Shown: positions 17,234-25,169 of the stretch, piece by piece
Layout: every line of letters begins with the position of its first letter
Position numbering within the stretch: the first letter of the stretch is position 1
NCBI RefSeq assembly: GCF_026127265.1
Contig: NZ_WWFG01000012.1
Location: 1 to 64,000 of the forward strand
DNA: 64,000 bases
Source: Nostoc sp. KVJ3
Lineage (GTDB): Bacteria; Cyanobacteriota; Cyanobacteriia; Cyanobacteriales; Nostocaceae
Reading direction: 5' to 3'
Program-made: the position numbers and the translations under genes
Notes under the pieces: model-generated
The model's input: only the letters and a program-made list of their open reading frames with translations
What the model was told of the DNA's origin: nothing
Databases searched by the model: none

Positions 17234-18325
17234 TTATTTATAATACAAGTATCCATCATGTACTTTAATTTTTATTCCATCTTCAGTTTCAAGATTAACA
17301 GATACTATTTCTGGTTCGTGAGGTTCATCTCTGCTGAAAGACATCTCAATCTCTACTGAGATTTTTTTGTTTAGTTTGAAAACTTCTTCGGTATAGTCAA
17401 ATATATAATATTTATCATCTTCTTTATCATAAGCAGTCATATCTGGATCAGGATAACTTACATCAGCAGAAAAGGAAATTTCTGCTATAACTGTAAAATG
17501 TAAAATCTCATCTTGAATTTCTACTAAATTCTCCTGGAGGAGATTAATATTGTTTACAGTAATCTTTTCAATCTCACCATCTACATCTACTAAATCAAAT
17601 AGCTCTAGTTCTTCAAACTTATCAGTTATCTCATTTTTTATTTCTTCTCTATATTCTGTAAACCATTGGTGTGCAATTGAAGATATGTACTTATCTTCGG
17701 CATTAATCAAGTCAAATAATTCATCTAAAGTCGCAATTGAAATTAGATAATTACTTGCATCGCAAGCTGCTTTCATATCGCTGTCATTGCTAATAACGTA
17801 CATATTTTTATTATTATCACAACACCATTTCTCCAATGCTGAGATTGTAAACGCATCTGGAAACTCAGATTTTTTCTTCGCTTCTCCGAATGGTGGTTGT
17901 TGATTAAAATATTTATCAAAAATTATTTCTACGGCTACATTCTTAGTAGGGATTATGTTAACAATATAATTAATTTCTGAAAATAGAGAAAGTTGTTTTG
18001 ATTCTGTAAAATCTCTTAACTCTGCTTCGTAATGTTTCAGCACTAAATCTCTATCATAATTAAAAATGGGTTCAAAAGATGGTACTCCTCTGAGAATTTT
18101 AGCTTTAATCTTAAATTTATTGACTGATTCTGTAACTTCTTCGATTTGTTTTTTTAAGTTGGCTTTTATTTCGCGGATAGTAATGTCTGTTAAATGGAGT
18201 GTAATCTTCCCATTCACGTTAAACGTATACAGTTTTGATAAACGTCCTGATGAAAATTGAAAATTTGCATTAATAAATACTTCTGTATCTATAAAAACCT
18301 GGGATGTTTGTAATCTTTTATCCAT
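17234..18325 (-). CDS. PIN-domain protein (DUF4935-like)
   Basis: The N-terminal half of this 363-residue protein is a PIN nuclease fold: FIDTEVFIN (D13), an acidic residue in TIREIK (E52), FPDAFTISAL (D157) and ISNDSDM (D181, D183). These positions fit the metal-binding acidic cluster, so RNA or DNA cleavage is likely. The C-terminal half is acidic and beta-rich and unrecognised. No small antitoxin precedes it, unlike VapC. Large PIN proteins of this kind are frequent in bacterial conflict loci. The ATG at 18325 is the first start and the frame is intact. Confidence 0.7.
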   Translation of the reverse strand: MDKRLQTSQVFIDTEVFINANFQFSSGRLSKLYTFNVNGKITLHLTDITIREIKANLKKQIEEVTESVNKFKIKAKILRGVPSFEPIFNYDRDLVLKHYEAELRDFTESKQLSLFSEINYIVNIIPTKNVAVEIIFDKYFNQQPPFGEAKKKSEFPDAFTISALEKWCCDNNKNMYVISNDSDMKAACDASNYLISIATLDELFDLINAEDKYISSIAHQWFTEYREEIKNEITDKFEELELFDLVDVDGEIEKITVNNINLLQENLVEIQDEILHFTVIAEISFSADVSYPDPDMTAYDKEDDKYYIFDYTEEVFKLNKKISVEIEMSFSRDEPHEPEIVSVNLETEDGIKIKVHDGYLYYK

Positions 18326-18570
18326 TTGATTTTATACTTATTCTGAGTTAAATCAGCAGTTTATACTACAATCTGTCGTTTATTTTCCAATGACTGACTG
18401 AGGGTGAAATGAGCCAAGAAACATCTCTCAGGGTTCCTAGTTTCTGGGGTCAAATGAGCGCATACAGGTTAATTGGTACTTGGAACATGGCAAAAAATGT
18501 TGATGGATAGAATGCTTATGGGATCGCTAATAGCCCTGCAATGTCTTGGGGTCGCTCGACGCAAAGATCG

Positions 18571-19173
18571 TTACAAATCACCCCAATCAAAATTCAGGAA
18601 GCGTCGAGCATTTAACTTTGTATATTTTTCAGTGTGTTTGATATCGCGGTGTCCCAAAAAATCTTGAATCTCTCTAGTGTTATAACCTTGATTCACCAGA
18701 TAGTAACCGCAAGCATGGCGCATCATGTGACAGTGAACTTTGATATCAAGCCCAGCCTGTGCCGCCAGTCGCCCAAGCAGCTTTCGCACCGCATCAGTGG
18801 ACATCACCTCACCACGCTCGGAAACGAAAATATATTTGCTATCGGGCAACATCTCTCTGAGTTCTTTGAGCAAAGTTATTTCATCGTCTCTCAAGGGATG
18901 CACCCCTGAATCGCTGCCCTTTTCCCTGGTGATGAAAATCTGACGTTCGGCCCACATAAGTGCATCCCATCTTAAACCGCACTTAGCCCCTACAGCTTCC
19001 CCTACCCTCAGACCGTGGCGAAACATCATCAGCATCAGTGTATAATCACGGTGAGAATAACGAGCTTTGCGCTCAAGTGCGGCATCGAGGAGAGATCGCA
19101 CCTCGCTTGGTGTAAGGTATTCTCTAGACCTATAATGCTTGTTAGGTAGACGAGTTGGGGGTGGCAGCCTCAT
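18571..19173 (-). CDS. FimB/FimE-type tyrosine recombinase
   Basis: At 200 residues the protein is only the catalytic half of a tyrosine recombinase, as in the FimB/FimE inversion proteins. The active-site set is complete: R56 (GLRVGEA), H149-x-x-R152 (HMMRHACG), H175 (LGHRDIKHT) and Y184 (EKYTKL). A Lys in the beta-hairpin region (REKGSDSG, near 105) is also present. Substrates could be inverted repeats on this plasmid or chromosomal sites. It has no neighbour on its transcript. Confidence 0.85.
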   Translation of the reverse strand: MRLPPPTRLPNKHYRSREYLTPSEVRSLLDAALERKARYSHRDYTLMLMMFRHGLRVGEAVGAKCGLRWDALMWAERQIFITREKGSDSGVHPLRDDEITLLKELREMLPDSKYIFVSERGEVMSTDAVRKLLGRLAAQAGLDIKVHCHMMRHACGYYLVNQGYNTREIQDFLGHRDIKHTEKYTKLNARRFLNFDWGDL

Positions 19174-19458
19174 TTATTCTCGCTGGTAGTGTCCGGTGTA
19201 CGCGTTATATTATGGACAGTCTACTACGCCACGATCCCTATTCCGACGTTGAGAGTCGCGCTACTAAGAAGTTATTGCGAATATTTCTCAATTGATAAAT
19301 ACGTCCATCTTGGGCCAATGCAGAACTTGGCGCAGCGCCTTCTTATGATCGCGGTCGTTGTCTAAACCGTGACTGAAGATTAACTGTATCTCTGACTGCG
19401 TTAGAAAGAAAGCGCTGGTGTTGAGACAATTGGAACTTTTTACCGAAAGTCTACCAGC
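19174..19458. other. Spacer, no gene supported
   Basis: Frames of 64-70 codons occur on both strands, but they cross a strong terminator and overlap one another, so I do not call them. A GGTAGTGTCCGGTGTACG stretch near 19185 resembles part of the GTGTCC-rich repeats at 22.6 and 34.9 kb. Confidence 0.4.
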
Positions 19459-19490
19459 AAAAAATGCCCCTAACAAGCTAAGTAGGGGCA
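19459..19490 (-). terminator. Intrinsic terminator, minus strand
   Basis: Read on the minus strand, TGCCCCTA and TAGGGGCA form a perfect 8-bp stem with a 10-nt loop, followed directly by six T residues. It ends the transcript of the small gene at 19590-19763. Confidence 0.7.
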
Positions 19491-19589
19491 ATTGTGTCAT
19501 TGCAAAACGACCTCGAACTTACCGAGGTATCGTTTTCAACATACTAAGGGTCATCGTGCCAAAACGGGTTTTTTCAAGTGAAGGCGGAA

Positions 19590-19763
19590 TTAAAACCAAT
19601 CATCTTGATTAGCGTCCATACTCCGCAAAACCGAAAGAATATAATCTAACGATTTTTTCACAGACTTGAGCAAACGCACAGAATTACTGCGAGTAGGAAG
19701 GCTGTCTATTAACTGTGCAAATGCGTATTGAGCTTCAGACAAATGATGTAGTAGAAGATTCAT
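19590..19763 (-). CDS. Small protein, 57 residues
   Basis: An ATG ending at 19763 opens MNLLLHHLSEAQYAFAQLID and runs to TAA. It is an amphipathic, mostly helical sequence ending in an acidic tail NQDDWF. Support comes from an uninterrupted frame, sensible composition and an intrinsic terminator about 100 bp downstream on the same strand. There is no strong ribosome site. I do not recognise the family. A helical protein of this size could be a DNA-binding accessory or an antitoxin. Confidence 0.5.
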   Translation of the reverse strand: MNLLLHHLSEAQYAFAQLIDSLPTRSNSVRLLKSVKKSLDYILSVLRSMDANQDDWF

Positions 19764-19935
19764 ATTAGGAGCCAGTAAGTTTTACTGTGCTGCTCTAATA
19801 GCACCAAAACAATCTTCTGTATCTTCTATTTATTATACACAGTATTTGACAAAAATTGTAAGATGATGTAGAAAATTTGAAAAATTTGAACAAATCCACT
19901 CGTGTAGCACAGGCGAACTGGAAGCAGCTCCCTCG

Positions 19936-20026
19936 ATTAGGCGGTGGCAGGGATGGGCAACAGGTTTTTCGTGGGGTCAACTAGTTTTCGCAAGCCCGCC
20001 CCTGCCACTCCGCTGCGCCGCCTAAT
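19936..20026. repeat. GC-rich inverted repeat
   Basis: ATTAGGCGG then TGGCAGGG then GGGC (19936-19958) is answered by GCCC, CCCTGCCA and CCGCCTAAT (19994-20026). It could fold as one long hairpin or be a dispersed palindromic repeat. It lies in the 530-bp gene-free spacer 19764-20294, where I see nothing else apart from AT-rich sequence leading into the antitoxin promoter. Confidence 0.5.
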
Positions 20027-20294
20027 TGTCTTTCAGTTCTTAATCACTCTTGAAAAGAGCCTACGCTATATCTTACAGAAAATCATGAAGAAACTATCTT
20101 AAGCTTTGGTTTTAAAGAAGGCTGTACTCTAAAAGCTACAGAGTAAGCAGCTAGTAGTGTCATGCTACAACTGGCTTAAAAAGATAAAAAAAGATTTACA
20201 GCAATTATGCATACACACAAATGAATATTTTGTGCGATCATTGAAACGAAGCAGTATATACGTCATTAATACTCAGGGATAAAATATAAAAGAG

Positions 20295-21128
20295 GTGATT
20301 GGTGTGGCTTCTGTTAAAGAAAAAAGACTAAGTGAAACCTCAAATAATAATGTAGAAGAAATAATCAATGGATTAGAAAAGATTAAATGTGAACTTATAA
20401 AGGTAGTAGAAAAAGATTCATTAAATGGTCAAATAATTGATGAAATTAGAACTATTCAATGCATTGTTGATGAAGCAAGAAAAGCTGGGACAAACGGTGT
20501 AGAGCCTTTAACAGAGAGAGTTGACAAAGTTTTAGATGCTGTCAACCAAGCAATTATAAAAATAAGTGATTTTCATAAAAATTACACTCAATCATTACCA
20601 AATGCAATATTTGAAGACCTTAAATATATTTTAGGTAATTGTGAAGAAAAACTAAATAATTTTAGAGAAAAACTTGAGTTCATAAGGATATCTGTAGAAG
20701 ATATTACAAAAATCTCTAAATTAGGAAGTAAACTTGACCAAAATAGTGATAAACATACTTTTCAAACTTGGGCTATTGCATTAGAAAAATTTGGAGAAGG
20801 ATTAGAGGATTTCTTAAATATATATCCACAGTTCCAATTAAGTGAAATTGAAAAATCAGTTGGAGAGATTTTGCTTATTGCTGTATCTAAAAGTCGCAAA
20901 GAAAACAGAAAAGAAGGATATAGAAGAAGATTAAGATATGCCGCAAACTTCATCATAAATCTCATTGAATCTAAAAAAAGCTACTTATCACACGAGCAAG
21001 TCTACGAAATTTCCGAAGATCAAGATACACTGGTAAAAGAATTCATGATTCTCAGTGAATCAGCATTAAACGAAATTTGGCTCGCTCCAGAGGAAGATGA
21101 AGCTTGGAAAGATTTACTGGACACATAA
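20295..21128 (+). CDS. Large helical antitoxin of PemK-type toxin
   Basis: This 277-residue protein is almost all helix. The GTG start follows AAAAGAGG. The last 20 or so residues (LNEIWLAPEEDEAWKDLLDT) have the acidic, Trp-containing pattern by which antitoxins wrap PemK/MazF toxins in cyanobacteria. The toxin gene begins inside this gene (25-bp overlap). Normal partners are 70-90 residues with an AbrB or RHH N terminus. Here some 250 residues of coiled-coil-like sequence replace the DNA-binding domain, which is unusual. It could sense or bind another partner. Function is inferred from the tail and the context. Confidence 0.6.
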   Translation: MIGVASVKEKRLSETSNNNVEEIINGLEKIKCELIKVVEKDSLNGQIIDEIRTIQCIVDEARKAGTNGVEPLTERVDKVLDAVNQAIIKISDFHKNYTQSLPNAIFEDLKYILGNCEEKLNNFREKLEFIRISVEDITKISKLGSKLDQNSDKHTFQTWAIALEKFGEGLEDFLNIYPQFQLSEIEKSVGEILLIAVSKSRKENRKEGYRRRLRYAANFIINLIESKKSYLSHEQVYEISEDQDTLVKEFMILSESALNEIWLAPEEDEAWKDLLDT

Positions 21129-21490
21129 CTAAGGGAGATGTCATCGTAATACTTTTCCCTTTCACAGACGGGTCTGATGCTAAACCCAGACCCGTTTTAG
21201 TAATCGCAGAAGAAACAAGCAATCTCATTGTCTGTGCAATAACACATAACTCAGGAAGAGATGGAGAGATAAAGTTAGATAACGAAGACTTTCAAGAAGG
21301 TAAGCTAAGTGTTGTATCTTTTGTACGACCTAATATGCTACTTACCATTAGCAAAGCTACTGTTAAACGGAAAGTTGGATCAGTTAAGTATTCAAAGTTA
21401 CAAGAAGTAATTACAGAATTAATAAGTATTATAAACAGACCTGCAAGTAAAGCTTTACCAGCTTCAAAAGCTTTAGAAAGACCAAAGTAA
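21104..21490 (+). CDS. PemK/MazF-family toxin
   Basis: The 128-residue protein matches the PemK/MazF ribonuclease fold: ITKGDVIVILFPFTDGS at the N terminus, KPRPVLVIAEE near residue 28, and a VRPNMLLTISK segment near 75. These toxins cut mRNA at short motifs. The best frame starts at TTG 21104 inside the antitoxin gene, and translation would be coupled. The C-terminal Ala/Ser/Pro/Lys tail (PASKALPASKALERPK) is a short repeat not needed for the fold. Confidence 0.85.
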   Translation: MERFTGHITKGDVIVILFPFTDGSDAKPRPVLVIAEETSNLIVCAITHNSGRDGEIKLDNEDFQEGKLSVVSFVRPNMLLTISKATVKRKVGSVKYSKLQEVITELISIINRPASKALPASKALERPK

Positions 21491-21986
21491 AAATAAAAAA
21501 CTAAATTTTAATTTATTATTTTTGGAACTTCCCTAATTTTTTCTTTAATAGCACCTCCAGAATTAGCTTTTAATTTTAAAGCAGCTTCTAATAAAAAAAC
21601 AATTTGAAGTTAGCGAAATTTGTACGCAATCGTTGACGGCTGGTGGCAGCACTGTACATTGCAGTGACTTCCGACTTCAACTTACAACTTCAGCAGCTAG
21701 TTGATGGAAGTTGGAAGCCAAGAGTTGGAAGTTAGCGGTTGATTAATTGCGATCGTGCTGTGACTGCGTTGATTTGTCAATAACACAATGTAAGCGACCG
21801 AAAACCCTAATCTCTCGTGAGCGAATCCAGCCGATTAACCAAGACTTATCAATCAGCACGACACAACGACTGCTACAACCCGCATCCCAGCGTTGGCTGA
21901 TAAAACCTGCTTATGATTGCTACGATATTACCACTTGTAGGTATAATCTCTGCTCTGAAGCAACTACACCCTATAGGAGCAAAAGT
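21491..21986. other. Spacer, nothing clear
   Basis: This is a 496-bp gap between pemK and the pentapeptide gene. A frame open from 21747 joins the pentapeptide gene but lacks a ribosome site and family resemblance, so I start that gene at 21987. GTTGGAAGT-type words recur near 21700. I see no promoter or terminator that I would call. Confidence 0.4.
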
Positions 21987-22487
21987 ATGGAGATAACTGC
22001 TGAGGAGTTGCGTAGAAGATGTGCTGCTGGGGAAAAGGATTTCGGAGGTATTATAGTTCGAGAAGGCGAAATTCTTGATGGTATTAACCTCAGGGGTGTG
22101 AATTTGAGAGGAGCCAGTTTCCATTCCGTCTCCTTGGTTGGAGCTGACTTGAGCCATGCCTTATTGAGTGGAGCGTACCTCTCCGAAGCTGTTTTGGACG
22201 GAGCCGATTTGCATGGAGCCGATTTGCATGGAACTGGTTTCTGGAAGGCTAGTCTTCGCAATTGCAATCTCTGCCGTGCCCAGTTGAATGGAGCTGACTT
22301 GGGAGTTACTAATTGTCGTGGTGCTAACCTGAGTGAGGCTGACCTGCGAGGAGCTAGGATGGATAATACTAGGTTGAAAGGTGCTAACCTGAGTCATGCC
22401 GATCTCAGAGGTGCTGAGGATGTTTACCTTGAAGGGGCCATTCTCCACAAAACCATCATGCCAGATGGAAGTATCCAGAGTAGTTGA
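21987..22487 (+). CDS. Pentapeptide-repeat protein
   Basis: The start at ATG 21987 is chosen because AGGAG lies 7 bases upstream and the protein then begins MEITAEELRRRCAAGEKDF, the usual cap of cyanobacterial pentapeptide proteins. About 22 A(D/N)LXX repeats follow, as in GADLHGADLHG, giving a right-handed quadrilateral beta helix of 166 residues. Such proteins are cytosolic here (no signal peptide). Roles are mostly unknown; some mimic DNA and bind gyrase. No partner gene is adjacent. Confidence 0.85.
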   Translation: MEITAEELRRRCAAGEKDFGGIIVREGEILDGINLRGVNLRGASFHSVSLVGADLSHALLSGAYLSEAVLDGADLHGADLHGTGFWKASLRNCNLCRAQLNGADLGVTNCRGANLSEADLRGARMDNTRLKGANLSHADLRGAEDVYLEGAILHKTIMPDGSIQSS

Positions 22488-22549
22488 TGCTGATGTGAGT
22501 AGATTTTCAAAAATCGCTAATTCTGGAGCAACTAGAAGTTGTTAATTTT

Positions 22550-22613
22550 CTAATAATAAATGGCTATTTATTGGCGGCAAAATTATTGGTGTCTACCGGA
22601 CACCATCTAGACA
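22550..22613. repeat. Inverted repeat arm A
   Basis: This 64-bp segment matches 34944-35007 in inverted orientation at about 56 of 64 positions. It contains TGGTGTC-TACCG-GACACCA (22587-22605), a perfect 7-bp inverted repeat around 5 bp, like a recombinase or repressor core. The two arms bracket 12.3 kb holding replication and parM genes. Confidence 0.7.
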
Positions 22614-22654
22614 GGCATCATCGTGACAGTCCCTTTTGTAGTACTACTGTAGAT

Positions 22655-22750
22655 ATTTAGTAGTTTTTTGATGAAAGTGATTTGAAATTCACTCAAGTCA
22701 TCAGTTTTAGCTCAAAAAAACTTTCGCAAAAATTTGGCGTACTGTGCGTC
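22655..22750 (+). repeat. Module copy 3 (GGCGTACTGTGCGTC module)
   Basis: TTTAGTAGTTTTTTGATG is followed by TTTTAGCTC, 23 bp of A-rich sequence and GGCGTACTGTGCGTC, ending at 22750. Order and spacing match the copies at 8875 (inverted) and 11333. It lies at the 3' side of the replication helicase gene and just before phased array iii. Confidence 0.7.
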
Positions 22751-22823
22751 AAAAAATCATATTATTCTTTTCTCGGAGCATAATATCACTGCGACATTTA
22801 AAAATGCTGAAATTCTGGCATTT

Positions 22824-23038
22824 TCCATTGATTTGCCATTACTGTGCCATAATCCTGCCATTGGCGTGCCATAATTATGCCAGTTTTAACCCTAATTCTC
22901 AATAGTGATAATTAGTTGAGAAATGAATTTTCAAAATTCCATTAAGATGCCATTAAGATGCCATTGGCGTGCCATAAATCAGCCATAATGGGAGCCAATT
23001 TTTGATAATACATAAATTTGCCATAATTCTGCCATTGG
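22824..23038 (+). repeat. Phased array iii: TGCCAT words every 11 bp
   Basis: CCA of TGCCAT-like words falls at 22826, 22837, 22848, 22859, 22870 and 22881. It recurs at 22940, 22951, 22962, 22973 and 22984, and at 23022 and 23033. Spacing within blocks is exactly 11 bp. The first two blocks are separated by an AT-rich 55 bp. It lies immediately downstream of the SF2 helicase and primase genes, which makes an origin or centromere role plausible. Some words extend to TGCCATAATT. Confidence 0.75.
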
Positions 23039-23121
23039 GGTAAATTTTTAGTTCGTATGCGAAGTTTTTTTTAGACGAACTCTCTACCGCGCACCTCAAT
23101 ACGATAGTGGTCAACAATCTC

Positions 23122-25017
23122 CTAGATAAAAAGCCGACGCAAGTAAGATGCCTCATGTATCTCATAAGAACTTGTGGCTGTTCCTTGGCTTGACTGCCAA
23201 AAAACAAACACCTCTGAGCCGTCGTCCGAAACCTCCTCGACTACACCGTGCCACAAGTATTTCAAATCGTTAGTCGCGGCGGCGGCTACCGGATCACCTA
23301 CTTTGAAAGTTACCTGGGATAAGATCGCTGATGGCGTTGGTTTTTCAGCAATATCCTTTTTTAGCTGGTGTATTTTCTTCTGGTAGTGCTTAGGTAACAT
23401 ATCCCAGATCAGCTTTTTAATATCTTCCGTCCTACCCTTCATCAGCCTCTCAATCCGATACCAATTGTTATTTGTCGCTGATTGGCATAAGGGAACTAAA
23501 AGCGCATGAGCCAAAATTTCTGTCGGTGAAAAACCAATTTCTAGAATATCTAGTGCTACTCTAATTTCTGCTAGCTGAATATCGGATTGTTGATGGATCA
23601 GTTCAGTTAACGAATGGATAAACTTTTTTTCCCGGTTTGGCAGATTCTTGAATCTACTGCCTAATTTGCGAATTTTCACTATCTGCTCAAGGATCTCGAA
23701 CCGACATTCTGAAGGAATTTCCCGGTACTCCACCTCTAGATCAAATTCCTCTTTATTCTCCTGATTTGGGGTAATATCACTGCTAGAAATTAGTTGCCAA
23801 GTTACAGGTTTACTGCAATTGGGGCACGGTGTAGTTAAGAGGGTTTCAAAAGTTTCGCTCCGAGGATTCCAGACCACTTTGCTAGTGATTAAGGCCGACA
23901 TCGGCTTGAAAACGTGATGGCAGTACCCACAATTGCGTACTCCTGGCGAATTCTTATCTACTGATTCTGGCTTGAGGCTCCAATGCCGATGTTGGTCAGG
24001 TGTACCCAGCCTATACCAATTGTCAGTCTGGTCAACTAAAATCGCATACTCCTTACCTGGCGATGGTCGCAGCGCACGCCCAAGCATTTGTAGCCACAAG
24101 CTAATTGAAGTTGTAGGTCTAGCACATTGCACCACATCAATGTCTGGGCAATCAAAGCCCTCGGTTAATATCCCACAGTTGCTTATGATCTGCGTTGAAC
24201 CTGTTCTAAATCTTTCTAAAATCGCTTTACGTTCACCCGTGGGTGTTTCCCCATCGAGATGCTCCGCAGCTATGCCGAACATTTGAAACTGTTTGGCTAT
24301 CGCCTGACTATGAGACACGTTAACTGCAAAGACAACGGTTTTTTTCCCAAAACAATAATCTTGCCAGCACTTCACTACATCTTCAGCTTTTATCTTGGTT
24401 GCAGCCCGTTCTAATTCTTTGATTGTAAAATCTCTACCCTTTGGGGTGAACAATCCCAGTTTGGCAAAACCCCCAATCATTTTGAATTTACACAAGTGTC
24501 CCTCAGCTATCAACTGCCCAGTTGTAGCACCAACAACCAGTTTTTCAAACAAGTCTTCAAAGCCATAACCATCAATTCTTTGGGGGGTTGCGGTCACTCC
24601 TAAAATTTGGGCATCTGGATACTGAGCAATCAATTGACGATAGCTGTTTGATGCCGCGTGGTGTGCTTCATCAATGATGATTAAATTAGCTTCGGGATAT
24701 TTTTTCCGACGTGCCAAAGTTTGAATACTGCCAACTTGAATTGGTGCATCAACATTCGGTTTATATCCAGCTTTGATGATTCCTGGAATAATGCCGGTTG
24801 CTGCTGCCAGCTTCTCAGCAGCTTGGATAATTAGTTCTTCTCGGTGGGCTACGACTAACACTCCTTGGTTTTTACGAGTGAATTCGCTAGCCAGTGCAGC
24901 AAATAAAACTGTCTTGCCTGCGCCTGTTGGCATCACAGCTAATTGCTTGTGACTACCTTTGCGCCAGTTGGCTTCAATTTTCGCTTTACAAATCTCCTGA
25001 TAGTCTCGCAGCTTCAT
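23122..25017 (-). CDS. SF2 DEAD/DEAH-box helicase
   Basis: The 631-residue protein has a complete helicase core: Q-motif DYQE near residue 5, Walker A PTGAGKT (30-36), DEAH (116-119), motif III TATP (142-145), a LTEGFDCPDID segment near 284, and motif VI QMLGRALRPSPG (310-320). Two zinc-binding pairs follow (CGYC near 358 and CPNC near 398). The layout resembles RadD/type III restriction-like helicases. It follows the primase gene on the same strand after 152 bp and may assist plasmid replication or repair. The last 60 residues look like a small beta domain (VGDPVAAAATNDLKYLWHG). Confidence 0.85.
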   Translation of the reverse strand: MKLRDYQEICKAKIEANWRKGSHKQLAVMPTGAGKTVLFAALASEFTRKNQGVLVVAHREELIIQAAEKLAAATGIIPGIIKAGYKPNVDAPIQVGSIQTLARRKKYPEANLIIIDEAHHAASNSYRQLIAQYPDAQILGVTATPQRIDGYGFEDLFEKLVVGATTGQLIAEGHLCKFKMIGGFAKLGLFTPKGRDFTIKELERAATKIKAEDVVKCWQDYCFGKKTVVFAVNVSHSQAIAKQFQMFGIAAEHLDGETPTGERKAILERFRTGSTQIISNCGILTEGFDCPDIDVVQCARPTTSISLWLQMLGRALRPSPGKEYAILVDQTDNWYRLGTPDQHRHWSLKPESVDKNSPGVRNCGYCHHVFKPMSALITSKVVWNPRSETFETLLTTPCPNCSKPVTWQLISSSDITPNQENKEEFDLEVEYREIPSECRFEILEQIVKIRKLGSRFKNLPNREKKFIHSLTELIHQQSDIQLAEIRVALDILEIGFSPTEILAHALLVPLCQSATNNNWYRIERLMKGRTEDIKKLIWDMLPKHYQKKIHQLKKDIAEKPTPSAILSQVTFKVGDPVAAAATNDLKYLWHGVVEEVSDDGSEVFVFWQSSQGTATSSYEIHEASYLRRLFI

Positions 25018-25169
25018 AAGCTCAACTGAGTGCTTTAATGCTCTCCTTATCTACTTTATACTTCCCAAAAAAGGGAAATTTTCAGACCAACGCGTAAGCC
25101 AACCTCGAATGATGGACAAGTATCCGATCTCTGGATGCTCCCTTTAAGACTCATGAAAAATTAACAGGT

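Noticed and set aside
19288..19612. Overlapping 64-70 codon frames on both strands
   Set aside because: Both cross the strong terminator hairpin at 19465-19490 and neither has a convincing start or family.
21747..21986. Longer N terminus for the pentapeptide protein
   Set aside because: The extra 80 codons do not resemble any domain, and an AGGAG site precedes the internal ATG at 21987.
22824..23038. CRISPR array
   Set aside because: The repeated words are only 6-7 bp with 11-bp spacing and there are no long conserved repeats, spacers of 30-40 bp or cas genes.
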